This document shows positions 24,301-37,800 of a DNA stretch of 64,000 nt, piece by piece; position 1 is the stretch's first letter; every line of letters starts with the position of its first letter. The position numbers were made by a program, and so were the translations under genes. The DNA comes from Paragordius varius. Its lineage: Eukaryota; Nematomorpha. The notes under the pieces were generated by a model. The model searched no databases and had not been told where the DNA came from. It was given only the letters and a program-made list of their open reading frames with translations. The DNA is taken from the NCBI GenBank assembly GCA_964247055.1, contig OZ176052.1, positions 10,850,001 to 10,914,000 on the forward strand, given 5' to 3'.

Positions 24301-25551
24301 TCGATCAGCCAGATTAAGGGCAAATAATTTCGTTAAACCGTAAGCTAACTAAACAAAATAAATATTTTTGTATTTTAATATTTTTTGTTAGGAGTTGCCG
24401 AAATTAAACATACGAAATAGGGACAAATCGAATTCGATCTACACTATACAAGCATCAACAAAAGATATTATAGGAGAGAAAAATAAAAAATAAAATTTCT
24501 TAATAAGGAGATACGTATTTTTGATATTTGACTTTTCTAGAACCTATATTAGGATTTCAAACTAAGCGGAGTATGTCACCAATTTACCTCTACACCGTAT
24601 TAGCATCCCAAAATTATGAAAATCACGGATTTAATTTTAACTATGATATTAACTATAAAAAATTGTCTGTTTTTACCATTTACATTTTTTTGTCCTAATA
24701 TATGAAAATCATAATAATAATGTTATTTAAACAATTTAATTAATATTGACAACATCTAAGACTAACTAATGTTAATATAAGTCTAAGTGTAAATTTGGAT
24801 CATAACTTTGCTTTAAAGGTTATGAATGGAAGGAAATTATAAATAAACAAAAAAACATGATTGTACCTGTGATAACCTTGAAAAAAAGTCATAATTTAAA
24901 ATTTATTTTTAAATTAGTTAAAGAAATATACGTGGACCAATTAGTTGTTGGAAAAAAAGTTTGGCACGTTTCGCAATAAAACATAAAAAACGTACATAAA
25001 AAACTCCTTACTAAAGGCATCCCAAATATTTGACAAGCCATAGAAACAATAACGGAATACGGTTTCCAAATAAATTGTTTAAAGGCCATGGCATCCAACT
25101 TGCACCCAAACAGAAATGTGTTTGCGATCACAAATGAGATGACAAGAGTGCGAAAGACTTTGGTGATTAAATTAGGTTTCCGTTTAACAACCATTTGCAA
25201 AGGCGCAGAACTACACCCGGTTTCGGTGTTGTTATTGTCGTTAGAATTAGTCAAAAGGGGTAACAAAAAGGCTCTACCCAAAAATTGGCCTTTAATGTAT
25301 GCAGAAACATTTGGAGATAAACGGCTATAATTTATAACATTTGCAATTTTCCAATTCGTATTAGAAAATTTAAAATTATTCATTGAATAATTATAACTTT
25401 GTGGGAATATGAGGTGAACTTGTTTAACTTGCCCTTCGTAGAGTTGTATAATACCAGGTTCAAAGTGACAATTCAGGCAAAAAACCGAATTTTGTACAAT
25501 CAAGTATAAGACTAAAATAAAATACATATTACTAATTAAAATGTACTCCAT
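21399..25551 (-). CDS. SLC10 family transporter, P3/SLC10A3-A5 type
   Basis: Multi-pass membrane protein of the bile acid:sodium symporter family; the substrate of the A3/A5 branch is not established. Five minus-strand exons inferred: 25551-25012, 24348-24177, 23343-23244, 22784-22090, 21874-21399 (660 aa). A signal peptide (about residues 1-25) precedes an extracellular region, as in the P3 branch. Diagnostic blocks are ANTFLFGCKLDAMAF, CQIFGMPL, VGCSPGGGSSNMWTFILGGD (the family's conserved sodium-site motif), LLSVSIPPLVGI and ETGLQNAGLAILL. The protein is longer than usual because a low-complexity loop with a poly-Asn run, encoded by (ATT)n at 22268-22297, spans the junction of exons 4 and 5. 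The exon 3 to exon 4 junction (donor GTTTGG) is the weakest part of the model. Confidence 0.85.
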
Positions 25552-26738
25552 AAAATAAATTTATTGAACATGAGATCCTTTGGTAGGTTTTTGGATTTAA
25601 ATTTCAGCTGAAAACCATAAACCACATATCCGCATGTCCCAGGTAATAAAGTAAATTGTGTGAAACATATAATAAATGTTTGCATCATAATTAATTTTAA
25701 AGAGCAGCATATTAGAGAAATTTGATACAATGCAAACTAGTTGCGACGAAAAAGTTTAAAATGAGGATTTTTTTACAATTTTACATATTTTTTAAAAATT
25801 GTATGATGCGTCTAAAAGGTAGCAAAAAGAGAATTCAATCAAATGCTAAAAATATTATATATGATACTAAAATTTTAAATAGCCATGGGGTATAAATGCC
25901 CCAAAAGGTCATGAAGTGTTCCTAGTGAAACATGTAGGTGTATATTATTGTTAAATATTATAAATAAATTACATGGATTTCAAAAGCTTAAGTTATCAAA
26001 TTTTCACATTACTATCCATGAAATTTAAATGTATTAAATTTCTAGATATATTAAGGAACATCTTAAAAAATATTTAAGATATTAATCCGTATTTAAAATA
26101 TGCTTGGCTTTTACGCGCAATCTCAAATATTTTTGACCGCCATTTATTTTCCAAATAATTGTTTATTATGTGGAAATGTAAATAATTAACTTAAAAGGCT
26201 TTCAGGCTACATTTTACTAATAAAAACTTGTTATATATTTAAATATATATCATTCATAAATAATTTAGCAGATTTCGAATATAAGACTGCAAAATAAAAA
26301 TGGAAATTATTAATTTTACTAAGATTTTATAAGCATGTATATGTAAATTATGGATTTCAAATGTTACGCGGGCCCGACACAAAGTGCCGAAGGGCCGAAT
26401 GCCCGTGTACGTGACCATCCCTCTGGAACCTAAAAAGCTGTAAAATTTTATTTTCGAGAGAGGGTTAGATAAATAAATCCAAAATAATGAAACAATAGTT
26501 TGTTTACACCTTATGGCCTACTCACTTTTTAGTCCATGATGACATATTTTAGTTTTAAACCCAGAGCTCAATCTTGCGTATAAAGTCTTGTTTTAAAAGT
26601 TATTTGAGTTAAAATTTAATTAAATATTTTTCTCCTCTATTAGATAAAAAAGCCTTATATTTTTTACAGTTCTGTGATTTCTAGAGTTAAATATTTGGAT
26701 AGTTCCAAAACACGATTTAAATAAACAGTTTGAATAAT
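25552..26738. other. 5' flank of the SLC10-like gene with repeat fragments
   Basis: No gene is seen. A short ATGGGGTATAAATGCCCC piece near 25884-25901 resembles the palindromic MITE end. The 26360-26428 piece, minus strand CAGAGGGATGGTCACGTACA then CGGGC, resembles a hAT-like MITE end related to the 10280-10821 element. The promoter of the SLC10-like gene must lie in the first part. Confidence 0.4.
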
Positions 26739-26746
26739 ATCAAATT

Positions 26747-28697
26747 CAGTGGCGAAACGGGGAGCTAGGGGAAGCAGTGCGGGGGGTGGCCCAAGGTAAA
26801 AAGGCCCTTTTTTATTATTTATATTTAATTTGGGCCCCCTTTCTATTTGCGAATGCAAAATTTATTACCTTTTTTTATTTACATATATGTTAGTAATGAT
26901 TGTCTGATTGTAAGTATAGTAGAATAAAAAGTATTAATATTTGAAAAGAAGAAAAGGCGAAAAAATGCATTTTTTTCACTGTCTCGATAAGCGGTTTTAT
27001 TATAAGTTGATAATCAACAAATACCTTTAAATTCTCTCCAGTTAACACCTTAAAAAGGGGAAATAGTTAAAAAATAAATAAATGAGTAACAAATATATTG
27101 ACAGTTGTAATTTTTTTGCCTCTTAAATAATTACAAATGAAATCTTATTTGCAATATATATAGTATAATGAAAAAATCTTTAAAAACTACAGTGTTATGA
27201 GAGGAACTTACAATGGAGTACAACTTTTGAGAAAGGATCAGCCCCAGGCAGTTTATGTTCCTTGTGCCGCTCATAAACTAAATTTAGTTATAAATGATTT
27301 TATTAAATCTTAAGGAGAATCCGATTTTGCAACTCTGGCAATATATACATTTTTGGTTACACTATAAAAAAAATGGGACCTTTTGAGAAGTTCCCCTCAG
27401 GTATCTGAAATAATGAAAAATTAAATCCCACTCGTTGGGCTGGAAGCTATACTATTTTATCAATGAAATCTCGTTATTTTAATATTATTAAGGTCTTAAC
27501 CAATATGTTAACGAGCACTAAGAAAAATGAGGGGGATGAAGCTTCTATGTTAATTAAAAAAATAATTTATCTATATTTTTTTGCATATTTTAATATCATA
27601 TATTAGATAAAGTAAAGTCTCTACAACATTACAATCAAATAAAAACCTTTTAAAAGCAAAAAGAGAGCTCGAAAATATAAATATCAACTTATTAAATTAT
27701 AGAAGTGACTATATAACAGCAAAAAAAGATGCCATGGAAATGGCAATAAAATGGGGAATTAAACCTGTTTTTAGTGATAAGAGACATAAAATTATTAAAA
27801 CACTTATTGATGAACTTGCCGATGACCATAGATTATCTGATTTAGATGATAAGTTTTGAGTGAATGTTTTTAATAAAATTTTAGTGTATTTTTTAGTTAA
27901 AAATATAGATTCAGCAGTGTTTATAGCGTAGCGGATATGATTTCATTTCTGCTTCCATCAAAGTTAACTAAAATGAGTAAAGTAAAAATTATAAATTCAG
28001 GTAAAAAATTTAATAATCCTAAAGATTTTGCATAATTTCCGATACAAATAGTGTCAGTTTCTAATTCGCTTAATGATGATCGCACAAATTAACAATGTGA
28101 GGCAATTTGCAGAGCTATTAATTATTAAGTATCCAACAGTTCAGTTATGATGAAGTTATAACAGCATTATTATTGTTTTTGACTTTACCAGTTACCGTTA
28201 CAGCGGAACGTTTTCTCAAAGTTAAAACTAATTAAAAATTATATTAGAAGCACGATGGCTGAAAAAAGGTTAAGCAATTTATAGTTAATAGCAATTAAAG
28301 CGGAGATGGCGGATTAGATGGATAAAAAAGATATAATTAGAAAATTTACTCACGCAAAATCGAGAAAACAAAATTTTCGAACATGATTTTCTGATTAATA
28401 TATGCTCTGAATAATTTATTTATTTTAAACTTTAAAAATTAACCTTAAGATTATAGGATTGGTAGTGGTGGTTAGGGTGGTGGGGTGGGTACCAATTATC
28501 ATATATAAATATACCAGGCTCGCAAAACTTTTTGATTCTGGATGCCAAGTCATGTAAATATTATGATTTTTAATGTAACATTTCTTTACGAATCTAAGTG
28601 ATGCGCCAGGTGAAAAGATAACTGCAAACGATTTTTTGGGGCGAAGGGGGGCCAGTATATAAATATGGGGGGCCCATAATTTATAATTCCGCCACTG
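26747..28697 (+). mobile_element. hAT element with degenerate ZMYM-type transposase
   Basis: The ends are CAGTGGCGAAACGGG at the left and, on the opposite strand, CAGTGGCGGAATTATAAATT at the right. A perfect 8-bp target-site duplication ATCAAATT flanks it (26739-26746 and 28698-28705). On the plus strand, transposase pieces are readable: GVQLLRKDQPQAVYVPCAAH then KLNLVINDF (about 27200-27312), MAIKWGIKPVFSDKR (about 27740-27790), and LTLPVTVTAERFLKVKTN (about 28180-28235). These match the RNase H-like core and the C-terminal dimerisation region of ZMYM1-like hAT transposases. Stops and frameshifts between the pieces show it is inactive. Confidence 0.88.
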
Positions 28698-29009
28698 ATC
28701 AAATTTCTAGCAACCTGAAACCTTACTAAAGTCATATTGCAATAAAGATTTAAAAAAATAAACAAAAATGGCGGCGAAAAAGTTGGAGATAAGGATTACA
28801 ATTTTGCATTTTTGAATCAAGTTTTTATGGATTGCACATAAAAGAAAAAGCATTATAATTATCTCAAACTAATACGTTAAATGCTTTTAAAAAATTTAAA
28901 TTTGAAAACACTCTGGGATACATCTACCCCAAAAGGCATGATGTTTTACCAAAGTTAATTACAATGGTTTTAATGTGTTCTTGTATTAACACTTGTGTAT
29001 AACACATTT

Positions 29010-29310
29010 ATTTCAGTTCTTCGATTTAAATTAGAGTCTTTGGAAACCCCAAGGTCGTTTAAAAATACAGCAAAAATATGGTACAAAAATCCATTGCAAA
29101 GGTTTGAACTTATATAACATTAATGCACTGAAATATAATAAATTCATTAAAAAAATTGATATTGCTCATTTTATGGATAATAATTAAGGTAAAAATTTAG
29201 TCAACACAAGTGTACATTTACAAAATAATGCAATATAAACCACTTGTTATGTTTATAACATTGTTAAATATTTAAATTAAAAAATAGCTTTAATGTAAGC
29301 TTTAGAATCA
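29010..29310 (+). mobile_element. Half copy of the palindromic-TIR MITE family
   Basis: CAGTTCTTCGATTTAAATTA begins a segment collinear with the left half of copy 1 (TATATAACATTAATGCACTG, GTCAACACAAGTGTACATTT). It is interrupted near 29310, where the satellite-like sequence begins. A related end-like piece lies at about 28910-28940. Confidence 0.5.
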
Positions 29311-31100
29311 AATATATCTGATCTGTTTCCGGAAAACCGGTAGACCCATTCAAATCCAAATGTCGAAAAAATATAATCATTAATGAATGCCCCGACAATA
29401 GCTTCGTCCTTCTTTTGAATTAGGCCCTTAGTTAGAACCCATTCCATGTAAAAAACGGGTTTTTTTTGAAAACACAAGTCCACAAAAATCGTGTCTTTGA
29501 GACAATTTTCCCGAAAACGTGTTGGACCATTCCATTTCAAATATGATTTTTTTATTTTTCGATTGTGCCGAACATGGTCGGCTCGCTTTTCAATTTAGGC
29601 CCGCTTTTTACCCGCTCCCTCCGTAAATACCACTTTTTTCAAAAAACAAAGTTCATAAAAATAATTTTTTGAATCTATTTTTCGCCCAAAGTATGAGACC
29701 GTAAAATTTCAATAAGGATTCCAGGTATTCCCTGTTAAAAGGCAAACGTTTTAGTTAAGCGTTTCTTTAATGATAGCTACAAGGTAAGAAGATACCCGCT
29801 AAAAACTGACCAGTCATATCGAAATGGTGTGCATTTGTGGCTAGCCATATCAATAAGTGCTTAAAATTTTACCCTTAACAAGGCAAAAACTTGGGTGGTA
29901 CGGTTTTTTAAAATAGCCTTCAATTAGGCCCTTCACGCCCTGAAAAATGCGCCACCATAGAATGATTTTTTAGTTTTGAGGCTATTTTTCCAAAAACTAA
30001 TGAGATCATATGGAATCAATCATGATTCCAGGTATTCTCCGTAAAAAGACAAAAATTTTAATCAAGCGCTTTTTTTGTGTCAGCCTCTGGGTGGAGAGCT
30101 ACCCGCCTACAACTGCGCCACCATATCAAAATTGCGTTGTTTAGGAGCTAATTTTCAGAAAACTTATCACGCCATATGAGTGTTATAAGGGCCTGAAATA
30201 TACTCGAAAAAAGGCAAAAATTAAATCGAGCGGATTTTTAGATTAGCGGTTAAATAGCTCTGGGTAGGGGTTACCCGCGTAAAAATGCGTCCCTATATCG
30301 ATATAGCATACCTTTGGAGCTAAATTTCAGAAAACATATTAGTCTATGTAAGTTCAATAAGGGCCTAAAATATTTAATATCCCTTAAAAAACAAATATTT
30401 TAGTATAGGGGGTTATTTCAATGAGTCCATAGGAAAGGTTTTACACCCTGAAAAATTCGCCGCTACAGAACAATTTTTTGGTTTTGAAGCAATAATTCCA
30501 AGAACTTATAGGAACATATGGACATTATAATTCCAGATATTTTCCATATAAAGACAAAAATTTTGCCCGACGCTTTTTTATACCTGTCTCTGGGTAAGAA
30601 GGTACCCGCCAAAAACTGTGCCACTTTATAGAAATTGCGTCTTTTTGGAACTAATTTAAAAATGCCATATGAGCTCATAAAGTTCGAAATAATACCCATA
30701 ACTAGCTAAAAATTAAGGTCAGGCTTTTTAAATTAGCTGTTTATTTGGGGCCTTTATGCCCTGAAAAGCCATCATACAACGATTATTTATTGTTGATTTA
30801 TTTTTTCGAATAACCCATGACGATGGTCTCAAAGATGATTCCAAATATTTTCCCTATAAAGGCAAAAAATTTAACTTAGGGCTTTTTCTATATAGGCCTA
30901 TGGGTAGGGTCTACCGGTTTAACTGAGACGCCATACAAAAATGGCGTGGCTTTGGAGTTAATTTTTAAAAAAATAAGTAGCCATACGAGTTCATTAAGAG
31001 CCTTAAATATTACCCATAAAACGCTATATAGTATAGCGGTTTTTTCCGTTAGCCGTCACTTTGGGGCCTTTACACCAGTAAACAATATATTAGTATGAAT
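29310..31100. repeat. Satellite-like array, degenerate units of about 150-180 bp
   Basis: The stretch from about 29950 is built from diverged units spaced 150-180 bp, with starts near 29956, 30109, 30281, 30461, 30614, 30771 and 30920. Recurring phrases are GCGCCACCATAT, TTTGGAGCTAATTTTCAGAA, GCCATATGAGTTCATTA, GGGCCTTTATGCCCTGAAAA and GGGTAGG-TACCCGCC. Units alternate between two subtypes, suggesting a dimeric period near 310-350 bp. The leading part (29310-29700, GGAAAACCGGTAGACCC, GTGCCGAACATGGTCGGCTC) recurs at 38860-39180, and in part at 59625-59700. No long coding frame runs through it. Confidence 0.65.
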
Positions 31101-31844
31101 GCACCGTTTTAAAAATCCTATTAGATCATAGCTATTAAATAATGTTTTGACTAATCCACATATATGGATCATTTTATTATTTATTTATATTTTGTAGTAC
31201 TGATAATAATGCAATGTGTCAATAGTATATATATAATAAAAAATATAATTTTTTAACTTAAGCTATTTTTTTAAATTCTCCATAATTTTTGGTTTATGCC
31301 CAATTTAGATTTCATTTTATTTTCCATAAAGAACCAACGTATAAATTTACGACACTTGATTTTCATAGTCATAAGCTTTTTCGTAAAAAAATCCGGAAAT
31401 ATTTATTGAATAATATTATTGCTTTTATTGTTTTTTAAAAATAGATGTTCAAAGGTTATTATTATATCGATATTAAATAATATATATTTATATTACATTG
31501 TTTAAAAAATGCCATAAAATAATTGTAAAAGCGAATATCAATTATATCGGCAAATTTTTAACACTACCCATTTACTTTTCGAATCTTCGATTATTAATTT
31601 AATCGCAAAAATACATTAAACGTTGTCGGCTCAGACACAAAGTAATTTTTGTATTAAAAAACTATATATAACACTAAAATTATTAACGTAAGAAATTTCA
31701 GTAGATTGATTACCCATAAAAAATTGTTTGATTAAATCGATTTCTTGTTAAAAATAGTTACATACCTATACCTATAATATATATATATATATATATAGCG
31801 ATTAAACGAATAATTTTAAAGATAATTTTTTTTACAATTCTGTA
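31101..31844. other. AT-rich flank upstream of the secreted-protein gene
   Basis: No exon or repeat end is recognised. An (AT)n run lies at about 31773-31797, just upstream of the first coding exon of the next gene. Confidence 0.4.
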
Positions 31845-34800
31845 ATGTTCAAACTTTATACAATTATTATAATATTTTTTGCTGTCCAAACAACAACTTC
31901 TAAAAATCGGACATCAAGTAATAACTTTCTGCACATTTAATAGATTACTATATAATAAATATTTTATGAAGATATGTTAATCTTTTTTTTTACAATTTTA
32001 TTTTGTTAGATATTGTAAAGCGCCCTTCCAAATTAAGTGTTAAAATCCATAATAATACCATTTGTTGGAGTCGATTCAAAAAAAATTCTACTAAAGAAAT
32101 TAATATTCGTCGCTACTATCATCAAGACAGTATTTTGGAAAAATGTGTAAAAGTTTTAATGGAAAAATTATCTAATTTAATTTAAATCATATATATATAT
32201 ATTATATTCTTTCTTTTTGGGTAAATTTAGAAATCTAATGAAATCGATAATTTGACAGTCAATGGGCGTTATGAATGTTTTTCCCCCAACCTGATACCAA
32301 ATTTCAAATATGTCATATCAGTGGTGTTTATTACAACAATTAAGCCATATATAGATCCCTTTTCTGCTCAAGTTGCCACTAGTATATAGATTAAAATTTA
32401 TTATGATAATAATATTCTTAGGATTTAAATTCCTTGAAAAATATGTAATAAGCAAATGTCATTTTTCGATTCTGGATTACACCTTTTTTGATAGGCCAAA
32501 AATTATAACCGGTACTGTTTAATGTAGTGATTCGTGGCTATAACTAGTGTATATATATATATATATATATGACAAAAAATAAATCAATATAATTGTTTTT
32601 AGTATTTATAATATTTTTAAACATATAAATTTTAAACATATATTATACTTCGAAAATTGTCGATGATTACTTTAACGGTATGAATTATAATGTCATAAAG
32701 ACATTTACAACGATCAAACACAACTCTAAATTTGCTCGATAATTATTTTTAAAAAATAAGAATGGTAGTTTGTTTTAATTAAACATTAGTCTACATTTAC
32801 ATTAATTAATTTATATATTTTTCTAGCTTATTCATGGTTCCCCTTAAATTTCAACGAAACTTACAAAGAATATTGCCAAAACTTGAATCGTCCCCATTTA
32901 CTGGACCATATACGCCTAGAGTAAATTTTAAAAAGTTTTTTTTTGGAAAACAAACCAATTCAGTTTTAAAGAACATCTTTTCCATAATAAATTTTTGGGT
33001 TTCGTTATATTTAAGCTGATATAATAATTGATGAGTTATGAAAGAATGGATGGCTATTTTAGTAATATTATCAAAATCTTATGATAAATTTTCGCTTAAA
33101 TCACTAATCACAATAGTTAAATTGATTTATATTAATTTTAAATTTAATATTTGTAGCGACATTTTAAAACATCGATTTTCACGAACGCCCGATTTGAATA
33201 GAGTTGTAATAAAACAGTGCCAAAAACATATATTTTAAATTTTATAGGTCTAAAAAATCCGGTTTACATAAATATAAAATTATTAAATTTTCAAGCTATA
33301 TTGAATATAATTTGTCCATCCGGCTGACCGTATAGCGGTGATTATATAATCTTATTTTCCTATAGAAATGGTGATATTCTTTCAAATGTGTCCGTTTCTC
33401 TGCACAATAATGATCAAATTATAGCAGAATATCCGTTGGTCCTAAAAAATTTGACCACTAATAGACAATTCATATTGGGATATACTAACGATGCAATGTC
33501 AGAAATAAAAAATATTATCAATAACCACACATTTGATCAAAACTTAAACGTAAATTATTCCAATTATTATCATTTGAAATGTTTATATGGAGAATATTGG
33601 GCCTGTTTTTACTCCAAATGATTAGATTTTTAATTGAAAATCTTAAAGGGCATTTTGACTAATATATATTTTTTCTAACATTATATTTATATAATGAAAT
33701 GAACATCATAACTTTTAACAGTTTTCGAACCTCCACACATTTAAAAATTTGATTCCGTCACACATCAAAACAAATTCCAAAAAATGCTAATACTAAATTG
33801 CTGTCAAAATATTAAAACTAACTTGCATATAAAATTAATTAATTATTAATTATTATAAGATTTTATTTACAAATAAGATTTACATATAATATTTTTATGA
33901 ATGCGCCTAAAAGGTTATAGAATACATATTTTTGAATTTGGCCCAATATCATAGATTTTTAAGACAATTATTTGGATATTGCGCTGGGACAGAAAACCAA
34001 AGCGTATTAAAGTGTTATAAAATGTAAATTTATTTTAATCATTACTATAAATTATATATTAAATGATAAAATTTGAGAAAAACAGGTTATACTCTATACC
34101 AGTGGTACTCACCAAAAAATTTGACAGGCCAAATATATATTTTTTTCGAATGAACATTATAATGGCAATTCCATAGCTATTTGACACATATGTTTATATT
34201 TATACTATAAATCAGCACAATAAATTTTTTGCCGATCGCATGTAAATCCAGCTAAAAACTCGTTTTGCACCATTTATTTTAAAAATTAAAATATTTTGAT
34301 AACATTTATTTTGATATTAACCCATAATTTTTGACAAATTTGGTTTCGCCTCATGACAGGCCAATCGTAATACATCGTCCATATAATCATCGGTTAAGCG
34401 ATTTTTATATGTATTAATGACATACTATTTTTGAATACGTGTAAGTTAAGGAAACAGTTAGGATAACTTGTCCACATTTTTTTATATTTTCATATTTATT
34501 TGGCACATTTTGCCAAAACTCTACATATCTTTCTTCTCTACGATTCTCCTTAAATATAGCCTATCTACGAATTCTTCAATGATATGCGCCTGATCAAAAC
34601 CGAAATGCTCGAGTTGCTTAATAAGTGTTAGAAAATATAGGAGTGTTTTATTTATAAAATCATCTTATATATTATTAAATTTTTCTTCAAAAGCAAATAT
34701 TTGATTAACGAATTAGTTTATTATTTTGCTCCCTTGAAGACTTGTATTAAAAAGCTTATAAGTAATGTACCAAAGGTAGGCTAATAAAACCCACCATATG

Positions 34801-37800
34801 TCGCTATTAATTTCCTCGTCAAACTTTGTGTTATCTTTTATAAATAATAGGATTTCATGTCTTAAAAGAAAAAATCTATTTAATACTTTTCTAACGTTTA
34901 GCCATCTCACAGCGGTGTACAAAAAATATCATCGAACTCACTGTGTATATCTTTCAAAGTTTTTGAATTTAGGGCGGTTGAATTCTCTGCCACGGATGTG
35001 GTTTATATCCACAACCGTTTTAATTACTGAATTGAGTACACGCGAAACTAAGTTTTGCTGATGAATAAATAAGCAGTGAAAGGATAAAATATTTTAATAA
35101 TTATATTTGTTTCAAAAGAGGAATCCTTTGTTTATTCCAATCATAGAGGGACAGCCATCTGTGCAGATCGAAACCAATTTTTTCTTAGCTAAACCATTAT
35201 TATCGAAAAAAGTGCTAAGTTTTTTAATTTGCCTCATGATTTCATCTTTATTATGGAATTTATAAATAAATTAGACATCCATTTATTAGTTGGGAATCAG
35301 TATACTATTTTATCCCAAATTATATCAAATTTCAGAAGCTAATGTTACAACTTCTTCTGGGAGAAAGCTACGGACATTATAAATTTTTCTTTTTGGTATA
35401 ATACCTACATCTTTTTTTATTTTTCGTTTCTTTCCTCATGATTTTCTGGTCATTTATGAGGGATTCTAAAATATCTTTCAATATTGTATTTTATAATTAT
35501 GTTGTCCTCACATATAAGGCGGGTAACAGCATTTTTATTTAAAACGACAAAGAATTTTTCTTCCCATTTTTTTAAAGATGGATAATTTACGTTTTTAGCA
35601 TCATTTGTATTAATGTTTAAATATTATGTAAATTTTTTCAATCAAATAGGAATATATTTTGAATTATGCTAAAAATAAACAGGTGGAAATTTAATGATGT
35701 TAATTTGAAAAATATTTTATTGAGTTATAAAAAATGATGCAGGATAGCAATGAAAAGAATATGTTATGATAGTTTGAGTGAAAGACTTGCTTAAATTCAA
35801 AAAAGGAATGCAATAAATATTTCCAAATGAAAAAGAAAGAATACAGAAACAGAAACAACGTGTGCCAAAATTTTGAAATAGGGAAATTTTTATACATTTC
35901 AAATTGGATAAAAAATAAAAATTACCAAAATTAAATCTAAAGAAAATAAATTAATATTAAAATAAGCGAAAATACGTAAATGTGTATTAATTCATCAATG
36001 AAATAATATAAATATCAATATGGCCATAGGGAAAATTTAAAGCACTCTTAGGTCCGCATGCGGCCCGCGGTTTGAGTATTGCTCTATACTCTAATATTTA
36101 AAATCGAGCTTTTTAATGGTACTTATATAACTCTACTATTATTACCATAAAAAGTTATTTTGCTTCAAAATTAATTAATTTTTCTCTTTTTAGATTACTA
36201 TTGCAATATATGTCCCTCCGGGAAATCACACCATCAGAATTTGTAAAAGCTCATCAAATGAATTCCACATTGATTGTAAAAATATTCACCTTTTCAAAGT
36301 AAATGATATTTTAAATAACATAAAAATGTACGAAAAAACAATTTATATTTTCTAGATGAATTAAGCTTGTGATAAAAAAAATTTATTTTTGAAGCAGCAA
36401 AAGTGCCACCAGTATTCAAAAAATTTCACAGATGTTTGTAAAATGAAATTTTAAATAAAATATACTCATAATTTGCAAAAAATGGAGACTTATAAAGATA
36501 TAAACTATATGAAAATACTATAAATATCTTTGGTATAATAATATAAGTTTCCCACATATAAGCATATGGAAATTAAAGTTTAAATATTTTTAAATATGCA
36601 GAAATTTACTGTTTTTTTGGTTATAATTATAATCCTACTATTTATTAACACTTTGATTTAAATTGGGGTATTAATAGAAGTAGAGTTATATTACAAAGAT
36701 AACATTTATTAAATGCCAAAATCAAACATGTGTGTGTAATATTATAATATAAGGATTATATACTAACTATTCTGCTTGAAGCTACATTTAACATTAACTG
36801 GGTGTATCACAAAGAGTAAATGTTTTCAAATATATAGGTGTGTTTGTGTCTACTACAGTAGGGTCTAACTTAACAGGTATCTAGAGACTCGAAACTATAT
36901 TTAAGTTGACATTTTTAAAAAATAACTCATAGAAACGGTTAATTTAAATTATTGCTTCTCCTAATAAAACTTATATTAATAAGCCAAAATATGTAATTAC
37001 AATTTAGTTTTGCTCCATATTAAACTACTTCGACGCCATTTTTATTATACAATATTATTCCAAAATATCGTGTTTATTTGTATCTAAAGCTAAAATCAGA
37101 TAATTTTTTATTTTTTTAACTAAAATTGATAAAAACAGTGAATTCTTTTGCATTATTTTTATATTTATTATATACACATGCCATTTTGACTAAAATTTTA
37201 TTTGCGGTTTCTCTATAAAATGATTAATATCAAGTTTTTTTTAATATTTTTTTTTATATTTCGGTGCATTAATGTTATATAAGTGCAAATTTGTGCAATG
37301 ATTTTAATCAGTTCCATATTTTTAGAAATATTTGATTTTAAACAGACCTGGGGTCCCCAAAACCCCAATTTGAATCGGAGGACTGAAATGAATGTGTTGT
37401 ATCCAAGATTTAAAACAAAGAAAAACGACAGGCTATGCTAATGCCGTTTAAAAATTTTAACCTTTTATCTATTTTAAATCTCTTAAAATCTGAACTTATA
37501 TTTTGCAAAATTTGTTCAATTTGAAAAAATTTAAAAATAATTGCTTCTTATAACGGTGAGATCCTTCTGGTATCAAAACAACAGGTTAAAATGGTGGTAT
37601 GTAAAATAATTCATATAAATTTAAACAACCGTTTTTTTTTGTCAGAGCCGTTTTTAGTAATTAATTAATAAAACGGGAAATTGGCTTTCAAATTTGTTAA
37701 TAAGTGCTATATTTATTTGTTAAATTAAAAAATAAGGCACTTGTATATTGATTGGTTACGAATGTAATTTCATTCATAAGCGGTCACATCGCTAATAAAC

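Noticed and set aside
25536-25730. Minus-strand frame upstream of the SLC10-like signal peptide as an extra exon
   Set aside because: It overlaps the presumed start region in another frame and shows no family resemblance. The signal peptide at 25551 is a natural start.
29277-29540. 87-codon minus-strand frame (and 38840-39069) as a conserved protein
   Set aside because: The similarity between the two sites is at DNA level within the satellite-like repeat, and the frames are short and not preserved by synonymous change.
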